Numbered from the stretch's first letter, positions 1 through 5,081 are shown. The stretch: 5,081 nt of DNA from Alphaproteobacteria bacterium MarineAlpha3_Bin4 (GCA_002938045.1 PTLJ01000126.1:1-5081), one strand, 5' to 3'. Notes: generated from the letters alone by a model not told the origin. Numbers and translations are program-made.

Positions 1-238
1 CAAGGCTGGCGCCTCGGTAGAGCGCCAGCGACGGCGCGTTGTCAGCCTGCGTGTCGACCCGCATGGTCTCAGCTTGGCCACTGAAGGCGCCGGCGACCAG
101 CCAGACGCCGTCGTCGCACCATCCGATAATTAAATCCGCTAGGTCCCCCGGGTTTTTACCATCCGCAAGTACAAGCTTGCCGACCGTCACGCCGAGCAGG
201 ACGGTCTCGAAATTCTGAATATGCAATTTGGCGTCCAT
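1..238 (-). CDS. Partial CDS off the left edge, possible GNAT-type N-acetyltransferase
   Basis: From ATG 238 the minus strand stays open for 79 codons to the window edge; the end is missing. The peptide starts MDAKLHIQNFETVLLGVTVGKL and later reads TMRVDTQADNAPSLALYRGASL. The segment FETVLLGVTVGKL resembles the 'WDS.ffG..igrl' opening of WecD-like sugar N-acetyltransferases, and VDTQADNAPSLALYRGA resembles the 'N..a..lY...GF' helix of GNAT proteins. Neither match is decisive and the acetyl-CoA loop is not seen. The frame stays open to a GTG at 268 that overlaps the methyltransferase stop as GTGA; that start would add ten residues (MNLLGIDTSS) but a Shine-Dalgarno sequence lies only one base before it. 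ATG 238 is preferred by the position of the motif, though its own ribosome binding site is weak. It follows the methyltransferase by 26 bases, in the same operon. An acetyltransferase would fit a locus for N-acylated amino sugars. Confidence 0.6.
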   Translation of the reverse strand, partial: MDAKLHIQNFETVLLGVTVGKLVLADGKNPGDLADLIIGWCDDGVWLVAGAFSGQAETMRVDTQADNAPSLALYRGASL

Positions 239-257
239 GCTGCTCGTGTCGATGCCT

Positions 258-275
258 AGGAGGTTCACGCCTCCT
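258..275 (-). repeat. Inverted repeat AGGAGG-N6-CCTCCT across the methyltransferase stop
   Basis: On the minus strand AGGAGG (275-270) and CCTCCT (263-258) form a perfect 6-bp stem. The 6-base loop CGTGAA contains the methyltransferase TGA and an overlapping GTG that opens the frame of the next gene. The first arm is a full consensus Shine-Dalgarno sequence but also encodes the Glu-Glu of the protein's end. No T-run follows, so it is not a terminator. Confidence 0.5.
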
Positions 276-1149
276 CGTAGAACGCGCGGGTTTCCCTGTC
301 CCAACGCTCGAAGAAATCAACCACCTCTCGGCAGTCGTCCTTGCGCCACTCGAATTTCTGCCCGCGGACCGCCTTCTCACCGATCATCACCAGCCAATCT
401 GAATCTATGTACCGATTGGTGTGCGAGACCCGGAAGCCGCTGACGGCGAGAAGGTTGGCCAATGAATTGGCACTGAAACGGAACGCATGCGTGTCGGCAG
501 CGTTGGTGCCAAGATAGTAGTGCAACGGTTTCTTGAACGGCACTAGAACGCGACTACCGGTCGCAACAGCTAAATGCCCGCCGTCGACGAGCGCATCGTA
601 GGCGGCGTCAAACATGAACCGGCAGGATTGGCAGTTCTCCAGAGTCCAGACTACGGTGACGATATCGGCCGGGTGCTTGTTGAACTCGGGCGACGCGCGG
701 AACTCTTCGATAGTGCCCGCGAACGACTCGATACCAGCCACCTTTATCAGTTCGCAGTTGCGCTGCGAGGGTTCGACGGCGAAGGGGTTGGCGCCGTAAT
801 CGGCACCGCCGATAATCTCCAGAAATTGGCCTTCGCCAGCGCCGATGTCGAGGACACGCTTACCGCGCAATCCGATGGAACCGTCAATGAATTCGGCGGC
901 GAATGTCTGTCGCGCCTTGATCGCTGGGATCCGGGCCGTATAGGCGATTTGGGCCTCGCCGTTGCCAGAATTGTAAATCTCGTCCGACCATGCGGCGCCG
1001 ATTTCCTCTGGCGAACGGCGCTTGCGTACGTACACGAAACCGCAATTCTTGCAAACATGCAACGGCTGGCTATCCATATAGCGCCTGGCGACAGCGATCT
1101 CCTCGGCGTCTGGAGATCCGCAAATGTCGCAGTCGAATTCCTTGGTCAT
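265..1149 (-). CDS. Class I SAM-dependent methyltransferase with N-terminal zinc ribbon
   Basis: 294 residues. The N-terminus has two CxxC pairs, Cys7/Cys10 and Cys33/Cys36 (CDIC and CKNCGFVYV), forming a zinc ribbon like that at the front of sugar C-methyltransferases. VLDIGAGEGQF (99-109) is SAM motif I, FAVEPS (123-128) holds the acidic residue expected to bind the ribose, and DIVTVVWTLEN (162-172) with LVDGGHLAVATGSR (187-200) are the later core strands. HAFRFSANSLANLLAVSGFRV (221-241) is the usual end of the core fold. Sugar C-methyltransferases run to about 410 residues with an extra C-terminal domain, absent here, so a different acceptor is likely. The ATG at 1149 is 28 bases after the amidotransferase stop, with only a modest AGG ten bases upstream. 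Position suggests it methylates the amidino sugar or the finished glycan; that is inference. Methyltransferase fold firm, substrate unknown. Confidence 0.88.
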   Translation of the reverse strand: MTKEFDCDICGSPDAEEIAVARRYMDSQPLHVCKNCGFVYVRKRRSPEEIGAAWSDEIYNSGNGEAQIAYTARIPAIKARQTFAAEFIDGSIGLRGKRVLDIGAGEGQFLEIIGGADYGANPFAVEPSQRNCELIKVAGIESFAGTIEEFRASPEFNKHPADIVTVVWTLENCQSCRFMFDAAYDALVDGGHLAVATGSRVLVPFKKPLHYYLGTNAADTHAFRFSANSLANLLAVSGFRVSHTNRYIDSDWLVMIGEKAVRGQKFEWRKDDCREVVDFFERWDRETRAFYEEA

Positions 1150-1151
1150 CG

Positions 1152-1164
1152 GCAGGTTGCCTGC
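1152..1164 (-). other. Small inverted repeat just upstream of the methyltransferase start
   Basis: The minus strand reads GCAGG, CAA, CCTGC, a perfect 5-bp stem with a 3-base loop that ends three bases before the ATG at 1149. The only Shine-Dalgarno-like bases (AGG) are in its first arm, so pairing could lower translation. It is short enough to be chance. Confidence 0.25.
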
Positions 1165-1177
1165 ACGCGCCCGGCGG

Positions 1178-2332
1178 TCACGTCGGCGGATGGCGAAGCA
1201 CCCATCTGTTCCCCTCTTGCAGCCAAATATTCGGGTCCCTGTGCCTGTCAACAGTTTCCGCGAATTCGGCTGCGTTTAGGCTAAGAAATTCCAGGTGTTC
1301 CTCGTGAAAGGTGTCGGGAAATTCTGCGTCGTACTTCAGAGCTAGTTCCCGCCCCTCGGCCCTGGACATCTGGCCGTTCTGGATCATTCGACAGGCGTCG
1401 CGGGTGGCTCGGCCGAAGCCGAACTTGATAAACTGCATGTGGTAGTAGAGGGTGTCGATCTTGTCGTCGAGGCTGTCAAAATTTGTGAAGGTACCGTCGG
1501 TACGGCCCTTGGGCTCGGTTCGAAAATCAATCTTGTCCTTGATGAAATTCCAGTTGTCCAGCATGTTCCAGCGGAAGAAATAGCCGAAGTAAAGTGCCTT
1601 GACGCCGAGCGCTTCGACCTCGGAAAGATCCGGATAGACGTAGGGTGCTAGGTCGGACTCATCGATTTTCTCATCGAGCCAGTTGGCCGGGTCGTCGCCG
1701 ATCTGATGTTCCAGCACTTCCGTGAAATCCCGCATCTTTGTGTGTTCACTCGACAGCACGCGGCCGCCGTATTCGCTTTCGCCGTGCTCGGCATAAAAGA
1801 TTAGCGGGATCTTGTAATTGACAGCGATCTGCACCGGTACCGAATTGATACCGGCGTTCCAGTGGACCTTGGGGTCGCCGCGCTCGATAAAGAACCGCCG
1901 TGCCAAGCGTCGGGAAACCTTCTGGTTGGCGCGTACCATGACATGGTCGAACCCTAGGTTGATCAGCGCCTCGCGGTTGTGGGCGGCGATATTGTTAGGC
2001 ATCAAGGGCGAGAATGTGACGAGAAGCGGATTGAGCCCGTATTCGAACTTGAGCCGGTAGGCGATGGTGCTCGAATCTTTGCCGCCGGACCACGGCACGA
2101 TGCAGTCGTAGGGGGCGTCGGTTGATTTATGGCGCGCTGCAAGCTCCAGGAACTCCTCGCGTCGCGCGTCCCAATCAATCCGGTTCTTGGTCCCGGCCGT
2201 GTGGCAGGCGTTGCAGACGCCCGCCTCGTCGAAGACGATCCTGGGCCGGGTGTCCGGCATCAGACAGGAATTACAGAACCGGACCATCGGGCCACCATCT
2301 CTTTCGTAAGTGTCTTGGGCGGAGTGTAACAT
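1178..2332 (-). CDS. N-acetyl sugar amidotransferase (WbpG/PseA family, PP-loop ATP-dependent)
   Basis: 384 residues from the ATG at 2332. The family N-terminus begins at the next Met (2287, MVRFCNSCLMPDTRP), which would give 369 residues; both fit the family's usual 370-390. Two CxxC pairs (Cys20/Cys23 and Cys40/Cys43 in the longer form) look like a metal-binding cluster. SGGKDS (82-87) is the PP-loop ATP pyrophosphatase motif that activates the substrate by adenylation. The C-terminal stretch QFIKFGFGRATRDACRMIQNGQMSR is typical of the family. Members convert an acetamido group on a sugar to an acetamidino group, with ammonia supplied by HisH/HisF partners, as in Pseudomonas WbpG (mannuronic acid derivatives) and Campylobacter PseA (pseudaminic acid). 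The gene sits directly after those partners with a one-base overlap. The activity class is well supported; the sugar acted on is unknown. Confidence 0.93.
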   Translation of the reverse strand: MLHSAQDTYERDGGPMVRFCNSCLMPDTRPRIVFDEAGVCNACHTAGTKNRIDWDARREEFLELAARHKSTDAPYDCIVPWSGGKDSSTIAYRLKFEYGLNPLLVTFSPLMPNNIAAHNREALINLGFDHVMVRANQKVSRRLARRFFIERGDPKVHWNAGINSVPVQIAVNYKIPLIFYAEHGESEYGGRVLSSEHTKMRDFTEVLEHQIGDDPANWLDEKIDESDLAPYVYPDLSEVEALGVKALYFGYFFRWNMLDNWNFIKDKIDFRTEPKGRTDGTFTNFDSLDDKIDTLYYHMQFIKFGFGRATRDACRMIQNGQMSRAEGRELALKYDAEFPDTFHEEHLEFLSLNAAEFAETVDRHRDPNIWLQEGNRWVLRHPPT

Positions 2333-3078
2333 CACAGACGCACCTCTATGCCTTTTTGGGCGAGAAATTTCTTGGCGTTCTGGATGCTGCTCTCTGTGAA
2401 GTGATAGATGTTCTGGGTACAGACGGCGGACGCGCCGCCGCCGGTGAAGCCCTCGACGAAGTGCTTCCAGGCGCCGGCACCTCCGAGCACCGATACCGGC
2501 ACTGAGACCGCGTCGCTGACCCGTTTGCAAAGCTCGAGATCGTACCCCCGCAGCGATCCATCGCGGGTGATTGACGTGATCAATACCTCGCCAGCGCCCA
2601 ACTCCTCGCCGCACATCGCCCATTCGGCCGGGTCGAGGCCTGTCGGCCGCGCGCCGAAGGCGGAGAATACCTCGTAGTCGCCCGCTTCATTCTTCTTAGC
2701 GTCGATCGATAGGACGACACATTGGGTGCCGTAGGCTTTTGCAATCTCGGTGATCAGTTCCGGCCGATCCACGGCGCCGGTGTTGACCACCACCTTATCG
2801 CCGCCAACGGCCATGTAGCGGCTAACGTCGTCGAGGGTGCGGATGCCACCGCCAACGGCAAGCGGCACGAAACAGTCGTGTGCGAATGACGTGACCAAGT
2901 CGAAAAACGGTTTCCGGTCGGCGCCGGCGTCGCGGGTGACATCGAGCATGACAATCTCGTCGACCGACCAGGAATCGACGAAGTGGTGGGTATAACGGTA
3001 ATCGGGCTCGAACAGCTTGGTTCGGAACAGGGTCCCGTTGTTGATGGTAAGCACGGTGACCAGTCTCTTCCTTAGCAT
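2332..3078 (-). CDS. hisF: HisF-like (beta/alpha)8 barrel protein, ammonia-channel partner lacking the first catalytic Asp
   Basis: A 248-residue HisF paralogue. Features kept are the phosphate-loop signatures AVGGGIRTLDD (74-84), VNTGAV (98-103) and LGGAGAWKHF (198-207), and the second catalytic Asp in SIDAK (Asp126, matching Asp130 of Thermotoga HisF). The first catalytic Asp is gone: CLDVKDG of true HisF reads VLTINNG here, putting Thr11 at the Asp11 position. TSIDRDG reads TSITRDG (Thr171). The four charged residues that gate the ammonia channel in HisF appear kept as Arg5, Glu41, Lys95 and Glu164. A segment after strand 1 (EPDYRYTHHFVDSW) is shorter than in HisF. So it probably does not cyclise PRFAR; it more likely guides ammonia from HisH to the sugar amidotransferase, as proposed for WbuZ-like proteins. 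Its stop overlaps the next gene's start as TGATG. Family call is firm; function is inferred from residues and context. Confidence 0.9.
   Translation of the reverse strand: MLRKRLVTVLTINNGTLFRTKLFEPDYRYTHHFVDSWSVDEIVMLDVTRDAGADRKPFFDLVTSFAHDCFVPLAVGGGIRTLDDVSRYMAVGGDKVVVNTGAVDRPELITEIAKAYGTQCVVLSIDAKKNEAGDYEVFSAFGARPTGLDPAEWAMCGEELGAGEVLITSITRDGSLRGYDLELCKRVSDAVSVPVSVLGGAGAWKHFVEGFTGGGASAVCTQNIYHFTESSIQNAKKFLAQKGIEVRL
2341..2347 (-). promoter_or_regulatory. Ribosome binding site for the upstream start of the sugar amidotransferase
   Basis: The minus strand reads AGAGGTG eight bases before the ATG at 2332, within the last codons of the hisF-like gene. With the TGATG overlap it favours the start at 2332 and suggests translational coupling. 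The competing start at 2287 has only a weaker GGTGG six bases ahead of it or GAG further away. Confidence 0.5.
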
Positions 3079-3082
3079 CCGC

Positions 3083-3697
3083 TCACGCCTTCTCCAGGAA
3101 GTTCCTGAGCAGGGCCAGGCCGTGCTGCTGGCTCTTTTCGGGATGAAACTGGGTGCCGAAGATGGAGCCGCTCTGAATTGCGGCGGCGAAGGTGCCTCCA
3201 TAGTCGCACTCGCCAATTACGGTTTCCACGGCTGACGTTTCCAGCTTGTAGGAATGGACATAATAGAACAACGGCAGTTCTGGAATATCGTCGAACAGGA
3301 TGCTGTCGCCTTTCTGATAGAGTTCATTCCAGCCGACATGCGGAATTCGCAACGCGGGGTCCTCGGGCTGGAGGCGGCTGACACGGGCATCGAGCCACCC
3401 GAGTCCATTGTTGTTGCCGAACTCAGAACTCGACTTTGCCAGCAGCTGGAAACCCAAGCAGATACCCAGCACCGGCATGCGTCGTTCCATTACCATTTTC
3501 GTTAAAGGCAACACCAGTCCGCGGTCATTGAGGTTGCGCATACCATCGCCGAAGGCGCCGACACCGGGAAGGATGAGCTTCTCGCAACGGCCGAGATCTG
3601 TTGCTTCACTGCTGATGACAGGCTCGAACCCTACCTTCTGGACGGCGCCTGCCACCGAGGTCAGGTTACCCAGTCCGTAGTCGATTACGCCGATCAT
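3083..3697 (-). CDS. hisH: HisH-type glutamine amidotransferase (glutaminase subunit) of an amidino-sugar pathway
   Basis: A 204-residue class I glutamine amidotransferase, the normal HisH length. It opens with MIGVIDYGLGN, the typical HisH first strand. PGVGAF (44-49) is the oxyanion region, GICLG (78-82) carries nucleophile Cys80, and FHPEK (184-188) carries His185 and Glu187, so the catalytic triad is complete. PHVGWN (119-124) and YYVHSY (145-150) are also HisH signatures. It should hydrolyse glutamine and pass ammonia to the HisF-like partner encoded four bases downstream. The reading frame stays open 58 codons upstream into the epimerase gene, but that part has no family similarity, so the ATG at 3697 is chosen despite lacking a clear ribosome binding site. 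The context (sugar genes, no other his genes, a PP-loop sugar amidotransferase two genes on) points to the paralogue used for acetamidino-sugar synthesis rather than histidine synthesis. Confidence 0.93.
   Translation of the reverse strand: MIGVIDYGLGNLTSVAGAVQKVGFEPVISSEATDLGRCEKLILPGVGAFGDGMRNLNDRGLVLPLTKMVMERRMPVLGICLGFQLLAKSSSEFGNNNGLGWLDARVSRLQPEDPALRIPHVGWNELYQKGDSILFDDIPELPLFYYVHSYKLETSAVETVIGECDYGGTFAAAIQSGSIFGTQFHPEKSQQHGLALLRNFLEKA
3088..3095 (-). promoter_or_regulatory. Ribosome binding site of the hisF-like gene
   Basis: The minus strand reads GGAGAAGG nine bases before the ATG at 3078, inside the last codons of hisH. It decides the start of the hisF-like gene, whose N-terminus MLRKRLVTVL also lines up residue for residue with true HisF. 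Confidence 0.7.
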
Positions 3698-3713
3698 CGC
3701 CGCGACGGGCTGG

Positions 3714-3754
3714 CCGGTGCTGCAACACCAGGAGCCGGGATCGAAGGTTGATCC
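3714..3754 (-). other. hisH leader with two small inverted repeats and no clear ribosome binding site
   Basis: The 61 bases between the epimerase stop and the hisH ATG (3758-3698) contain two possible hairpins on the minus strand. GGATC (3754-3750) pairs with GATCC (3742-3738) around a 7-base loop. CTGGTG (3731-3726) pairs with CACCGG (3719-3714), with one G-T wobble, around a 6-base loop. No Shine-Dalgarno match stands at normal distance from the ATG at 3697. Either hisH is translated weakly or by coupling, or the hairpins have a role. The stems are short and could be chance. Confidence 0.3.
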
Positions 3755-3758
3755 GAAT

Positions 3759-4841
3759 TCAGTTGGCGAAAACGACGCGTTGTGTCCGCTCCCATTGTTC
3801 GACGTACCACTCGCAATAGCGTTTGTAGCCGATCTCGAGCGGCCATTGCGGCCGGAAGTTGAGAGTCTCACTTGCGCGTTTCGTCGATAGGGCGCCGCGG
3901 ACCGGCTTGATCTTGTTGCGCGGACGCTCCTCGCAGATGGCGGTAGGAATCACCGATTTGACGATGCCGGCGAGTTCCGCAATGGTGCGCGCGTTGCCAC
4001 AGGTCATATTGAAGGTAATGGAGCTTTCTGGCTCCCTATCGACAGCCATGGAACGAACGATGCCATCGACGAGATCGTAAATATAGGTAAAGTCCAGACG
4101 TCCATTGCCGCTGCCTTCCAAGAGCAGCGGTTTACCCATCAGGGCGTTTTCAATGAATACTTGGCTGACCCGTCGACTGATACACCTCTCGCCATAAAGC
4201 GCGCTCGGCCTGATGATGGTGAGGCCAAGACCATACTGGTCGTTATAGGTCCGGGCCAACCGCTCAGCCATGTATTTGGCGTTGGCGTAAATGCCATAGG
4301 GGCGGGGCCGGGTATTCTCGTCGACGGTCGGGGTCTTGAAGTCGCCGTAGACCGTGCTCGAACTCATCAACACTAGTTGGTTGACGCTATTTGGAAACAG
4401 CCGCGTGAACTCAAGCACGTTGCGAAGCGTCACCAGTTGCAGATCGAAACAGTGTCCGGGGACATGCTTAGCATCAACCGCGCTTGAAATGGCCGACAAA
4501 TGGACAAGTTTCGTTGGATCGAAATCCCTCAGGACTTCCGGTAGGTCGATCATCGAGCGGGCATCGGCATTGTCTAGCTTGATGCCGGCGTCACGCATCA
4601 TCTCGAAGCGCTGGATCAGGAAACCATGATTGAGTTCGCGGCGGAAGGGATCGAGGTTCTGATCAATAACGTTGGTGGTCAGGTTGTTCTGCATCAGGTT
4701 ATCTACGACCTGGATTTCGGCTCCGGCTTGTCTCAATCCGATTGCCAGGTTGTGGCCGATGAAGCCGGCGCCGCCAATAAGCGACACACGTTCGCCAGAC
4801 AAATTACGCCTAATCTTTGCTGGGGTCAGTTTATCCGTCAT
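3759..4841 (-). CDS. NAD-dependent nucleotide-sugar epimerase/dehydratase (extended SDR)
   Basis: A 360-residue cytoplasmic enzyme of the extended short-chain dehydrogenase/reductase family. The Rossmann motif GGAGFIG is at residues 23-29. The second strand ends in VVDN (45-48), whose Asp suits NAD rather than NADP. SSSTVYG (160-166) gives the active-site Ser/Thr, and Y185-x3-K189 (YANAK) is the catalytic pair. RPSALYGER (211-219) and GNGRLDFTYIYDLVDG (245-260) are the usual substrate-side segments. About 45 residues separate VVDNL from the DAR element near 93-95, longer than in typical GalE-like proteins, with a charged helical-looking stretch (FRRELNHGFLIQRFEMMRDAG). The ATG is supported by GAGGAG six bases upstream. 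The gene follows a sugar aminotransferase and precedes the hisH-like gene by 61 bases. Family membership is clear. Whether it epimerises, dehydrates or reduces, and on which NDP-sugar, cannot be told from motifs. Confidence 0.9.
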   Translation of the reverse strand: MTDKLTPAKIRRNLSGERVSLIGGAGFIGHNLAIGLRQAGAEIQVVDNLMQNNLTTNVIDQNLDPFRRELNHGFLIQRFEMMRDAGIKLDNADARSMIDLPEVLRDFDPTKLVHLSAISSAVDAKHVPGHCFDLQLVTLRNVLEFTRLFPNSVNQLVLMSSSTVYGDFKTPTVDENTRPRPYGIYANAKYMAERLARTYNDQYGLGLTIIRPSALYGERCISRRVSQVFIENALMGKPLLLEGSGNGRLDFTYIYDLVDGIVRSMAVDREPESSITFNMTCGNARTIAELAGIVKSVIPTAICEERPRNKIKPVRGALSTKRASETLNFRPQWPLEIGYKRYCEWYVEQWERTQRVVFAN

Positions 4842-4847
4842 GACACG

Positions 4848-4853
4848 CTCCTC
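4848..4853 (-). promoter_or_regulatory. Strong ribosome binding site of the epimerase gene
   Basis: The minus strand reads GAGGAG, then six bases, then the ATG at 4841-4839. This is a near-consensus Shine-Dalgarno site at good spacing. It fixes the epimerase start and is the best-placed ribosome binding site in the window. Confidence 0.8.
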
Positions 4854-4891
4854 ATTCTGAGACCATACCCATTGCTTCCTGAACGGTTTAG

Positions 4892-4918
4892 CGCGGGTTC
4901 AACTCACCAAATCCCGCG
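4892..4918 (-). repeat. GC-rich inverted repeat in the aminotransferase-epimerase gap
   Basis: On the minus strand CGCGGG (4918-4913) is followed after 15 bases by CCCGCG (4897-4892), giving a perfect 6-bp GC-only stem. No run of T follows it in the direction of transcription, so it is not a standard intrinsic terminator. It could be an attenuating or RNA-stabilising hairpin between the first two genes, or chance in GC-rich DNA. The rest of the 116-base gap (4842-4957) holds only tiny reading frames and no convincing promoter. Confidence 0.35.
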
Positions 4919-4957
4919 AATTGGCCTCATGTAGTGTACATAATTGTCCTCAATACC

Positions 4958-5081
4958 TTAAGAGCCGGTTAAACCATCAACGATGCCGCAAAAATTATCC
5001 GTTATGGCTGTCATGGCTTTGGAATCGAGATGCGGACCGACAGGAAGCGCGATAGATCGGTCGCTGATTACCTCCGCTCCA
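4958..5081 (-). CDS. DegT/DnrJ/EryC1/StrS-type sugar aminotransferase, C-terminal end only (partial)
   Basis: Reading the minus strand from the right edge gives 40 open codons followed by TAA; the start lies outside the window. The peptide begins GAEVISDRSIALPVGPHLDS and ends IVDGLTGS. The stretch SDRSIALPVGPHLD matches the usual tail of DegT/DnrJ/EryC1/StrS aminotransferases, where a conserved 'a..ls.r.lsLP..p.l' segment comes just before a short last helix. Family members are PLP enzymes of about 370-400 residues that transfer an amino group from glutamate to a keto nucleotide-sugar, in the cytoplasm. The PLP lysine and the substrate-binding parts are not in the window, so substrate and exact subtype (for example a LegC-like or PseC-like enzyme) cannot be judged. 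It is co-directional with the amino-sugar genes that follow after 116 bases, which supports a role in making the amino-sugar precursor. Confidence 0.75.
   Translation of the reverse strand, partial: GAEVISDRSIALPVGPHLDSKAMTAITDNFCGIVDGLTGS

Noticed and set aside
574..1284. A 236-codon open frame on the plus strand
   Set aside because: It lies antisense to the methyltransferase, which has clear family motifs. The predicted peptide has no recognisable domain, and long antisense frames are common in GC-rich coding DNA.
2333..2623. An upstream extension of the amidotransferase by 97 codons
   Set aside because: It is Arg-rich out-of-frame reading of the hisF-like gene with no family similarity.
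2332..3697. The hisH and hisF genes read as part of a histidine operon
   Set aside because: No other his gene is present, the flanks are sugar genes, the HisF-like protein lacks the first catalytic Asp, and a sugar amidotransferase follows with a one-base overlap.
3698..3871. A longer HisH start 58 codons upstream, inside the epimerase gene
   Set aside because: The extra peptide is low-complexity and unlike HisH, overlaps the epimerase coding end by over 100 bases, and HisH proteins begin at the MIGVIDYG strand.
4892..4918. An intrinsic terminator after the aminotransferase gene
   Set aside because: The stem is GC-rich but the loop is long and no T-run follows in the direction of transcription.
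4930..4965. A promoter for the epimerase: TTAAGG, 17 bases, TACACT on the minus strand
   Set aside because: Only about 3 of 6 and 4 of 6 bases match the sigma-70 consensus, and no other evidence supports a start there.

Overview
The window is one dense block of genes, all read on the minus strand, so transcription runs from the right edge to the left. It holds the tail of a sugar aminotransferase, five complete genes and the start of a seventh gene. The content is that of a surface-polysaccharide or nonulosonate sugar locus. Base composition is moderately GC-rich and the genes overlap or nearly touch. This suggests a proteobacterium, perhaps an alphaproteobacterium, but nothing in the window fixes the taxon.

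Layout in order of transcription: (1) 5081-4958, the last 40 codons of a DegT/DnrJ/EryC1/StrS-type PLP sugar aminotransferase. (2) A 116-base gap with a GC-rich inverted repeat and a strong ribosome binding site at its end. (3) 4841-3759, an extended-SDR NAD-dependent nucleotide-sugar epimerase/dehydratase. (4) 3697-3083, a HisH-type glutamine amidotransferase. (5) 3078-2332, a HisF-like barrel protein. (6) 2332-1178, an N-acetyl sugar amidotransferase of the WbpG/PseA family. (7) 1149-265, a class I SAM methyltransferase with an N-terminal zinc ribbon. (8) 238-1, a gene running off the left edge that may be a GNAT acetyltransferase.

The centre of the locus is the HisH/HisF/amidotransferase trio. 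These are not histidine genes. The HisF-like protein keeps the charged residues that form the ammonia gate in true HisF, but has Thr in place of the first catalytic Asp. The expected scheme is that HisH releases ammonia from glutamine, the HisF-like barrel conducts it, and the ATP-using PP-loop enzyme turns an acetamido group of a sugar into an acetamidino group. The aminotransferase and epimerase would help make the amino-sugar precursor. The methyltransferase and the possible acetyltransferase would decorate the product. I see no nonulosonate synthase, CMP-transferase, glycosyltransferase, transporter, RNA gene, mobile element or CRISPR array, so the final sugar cannot be named from this window alone.
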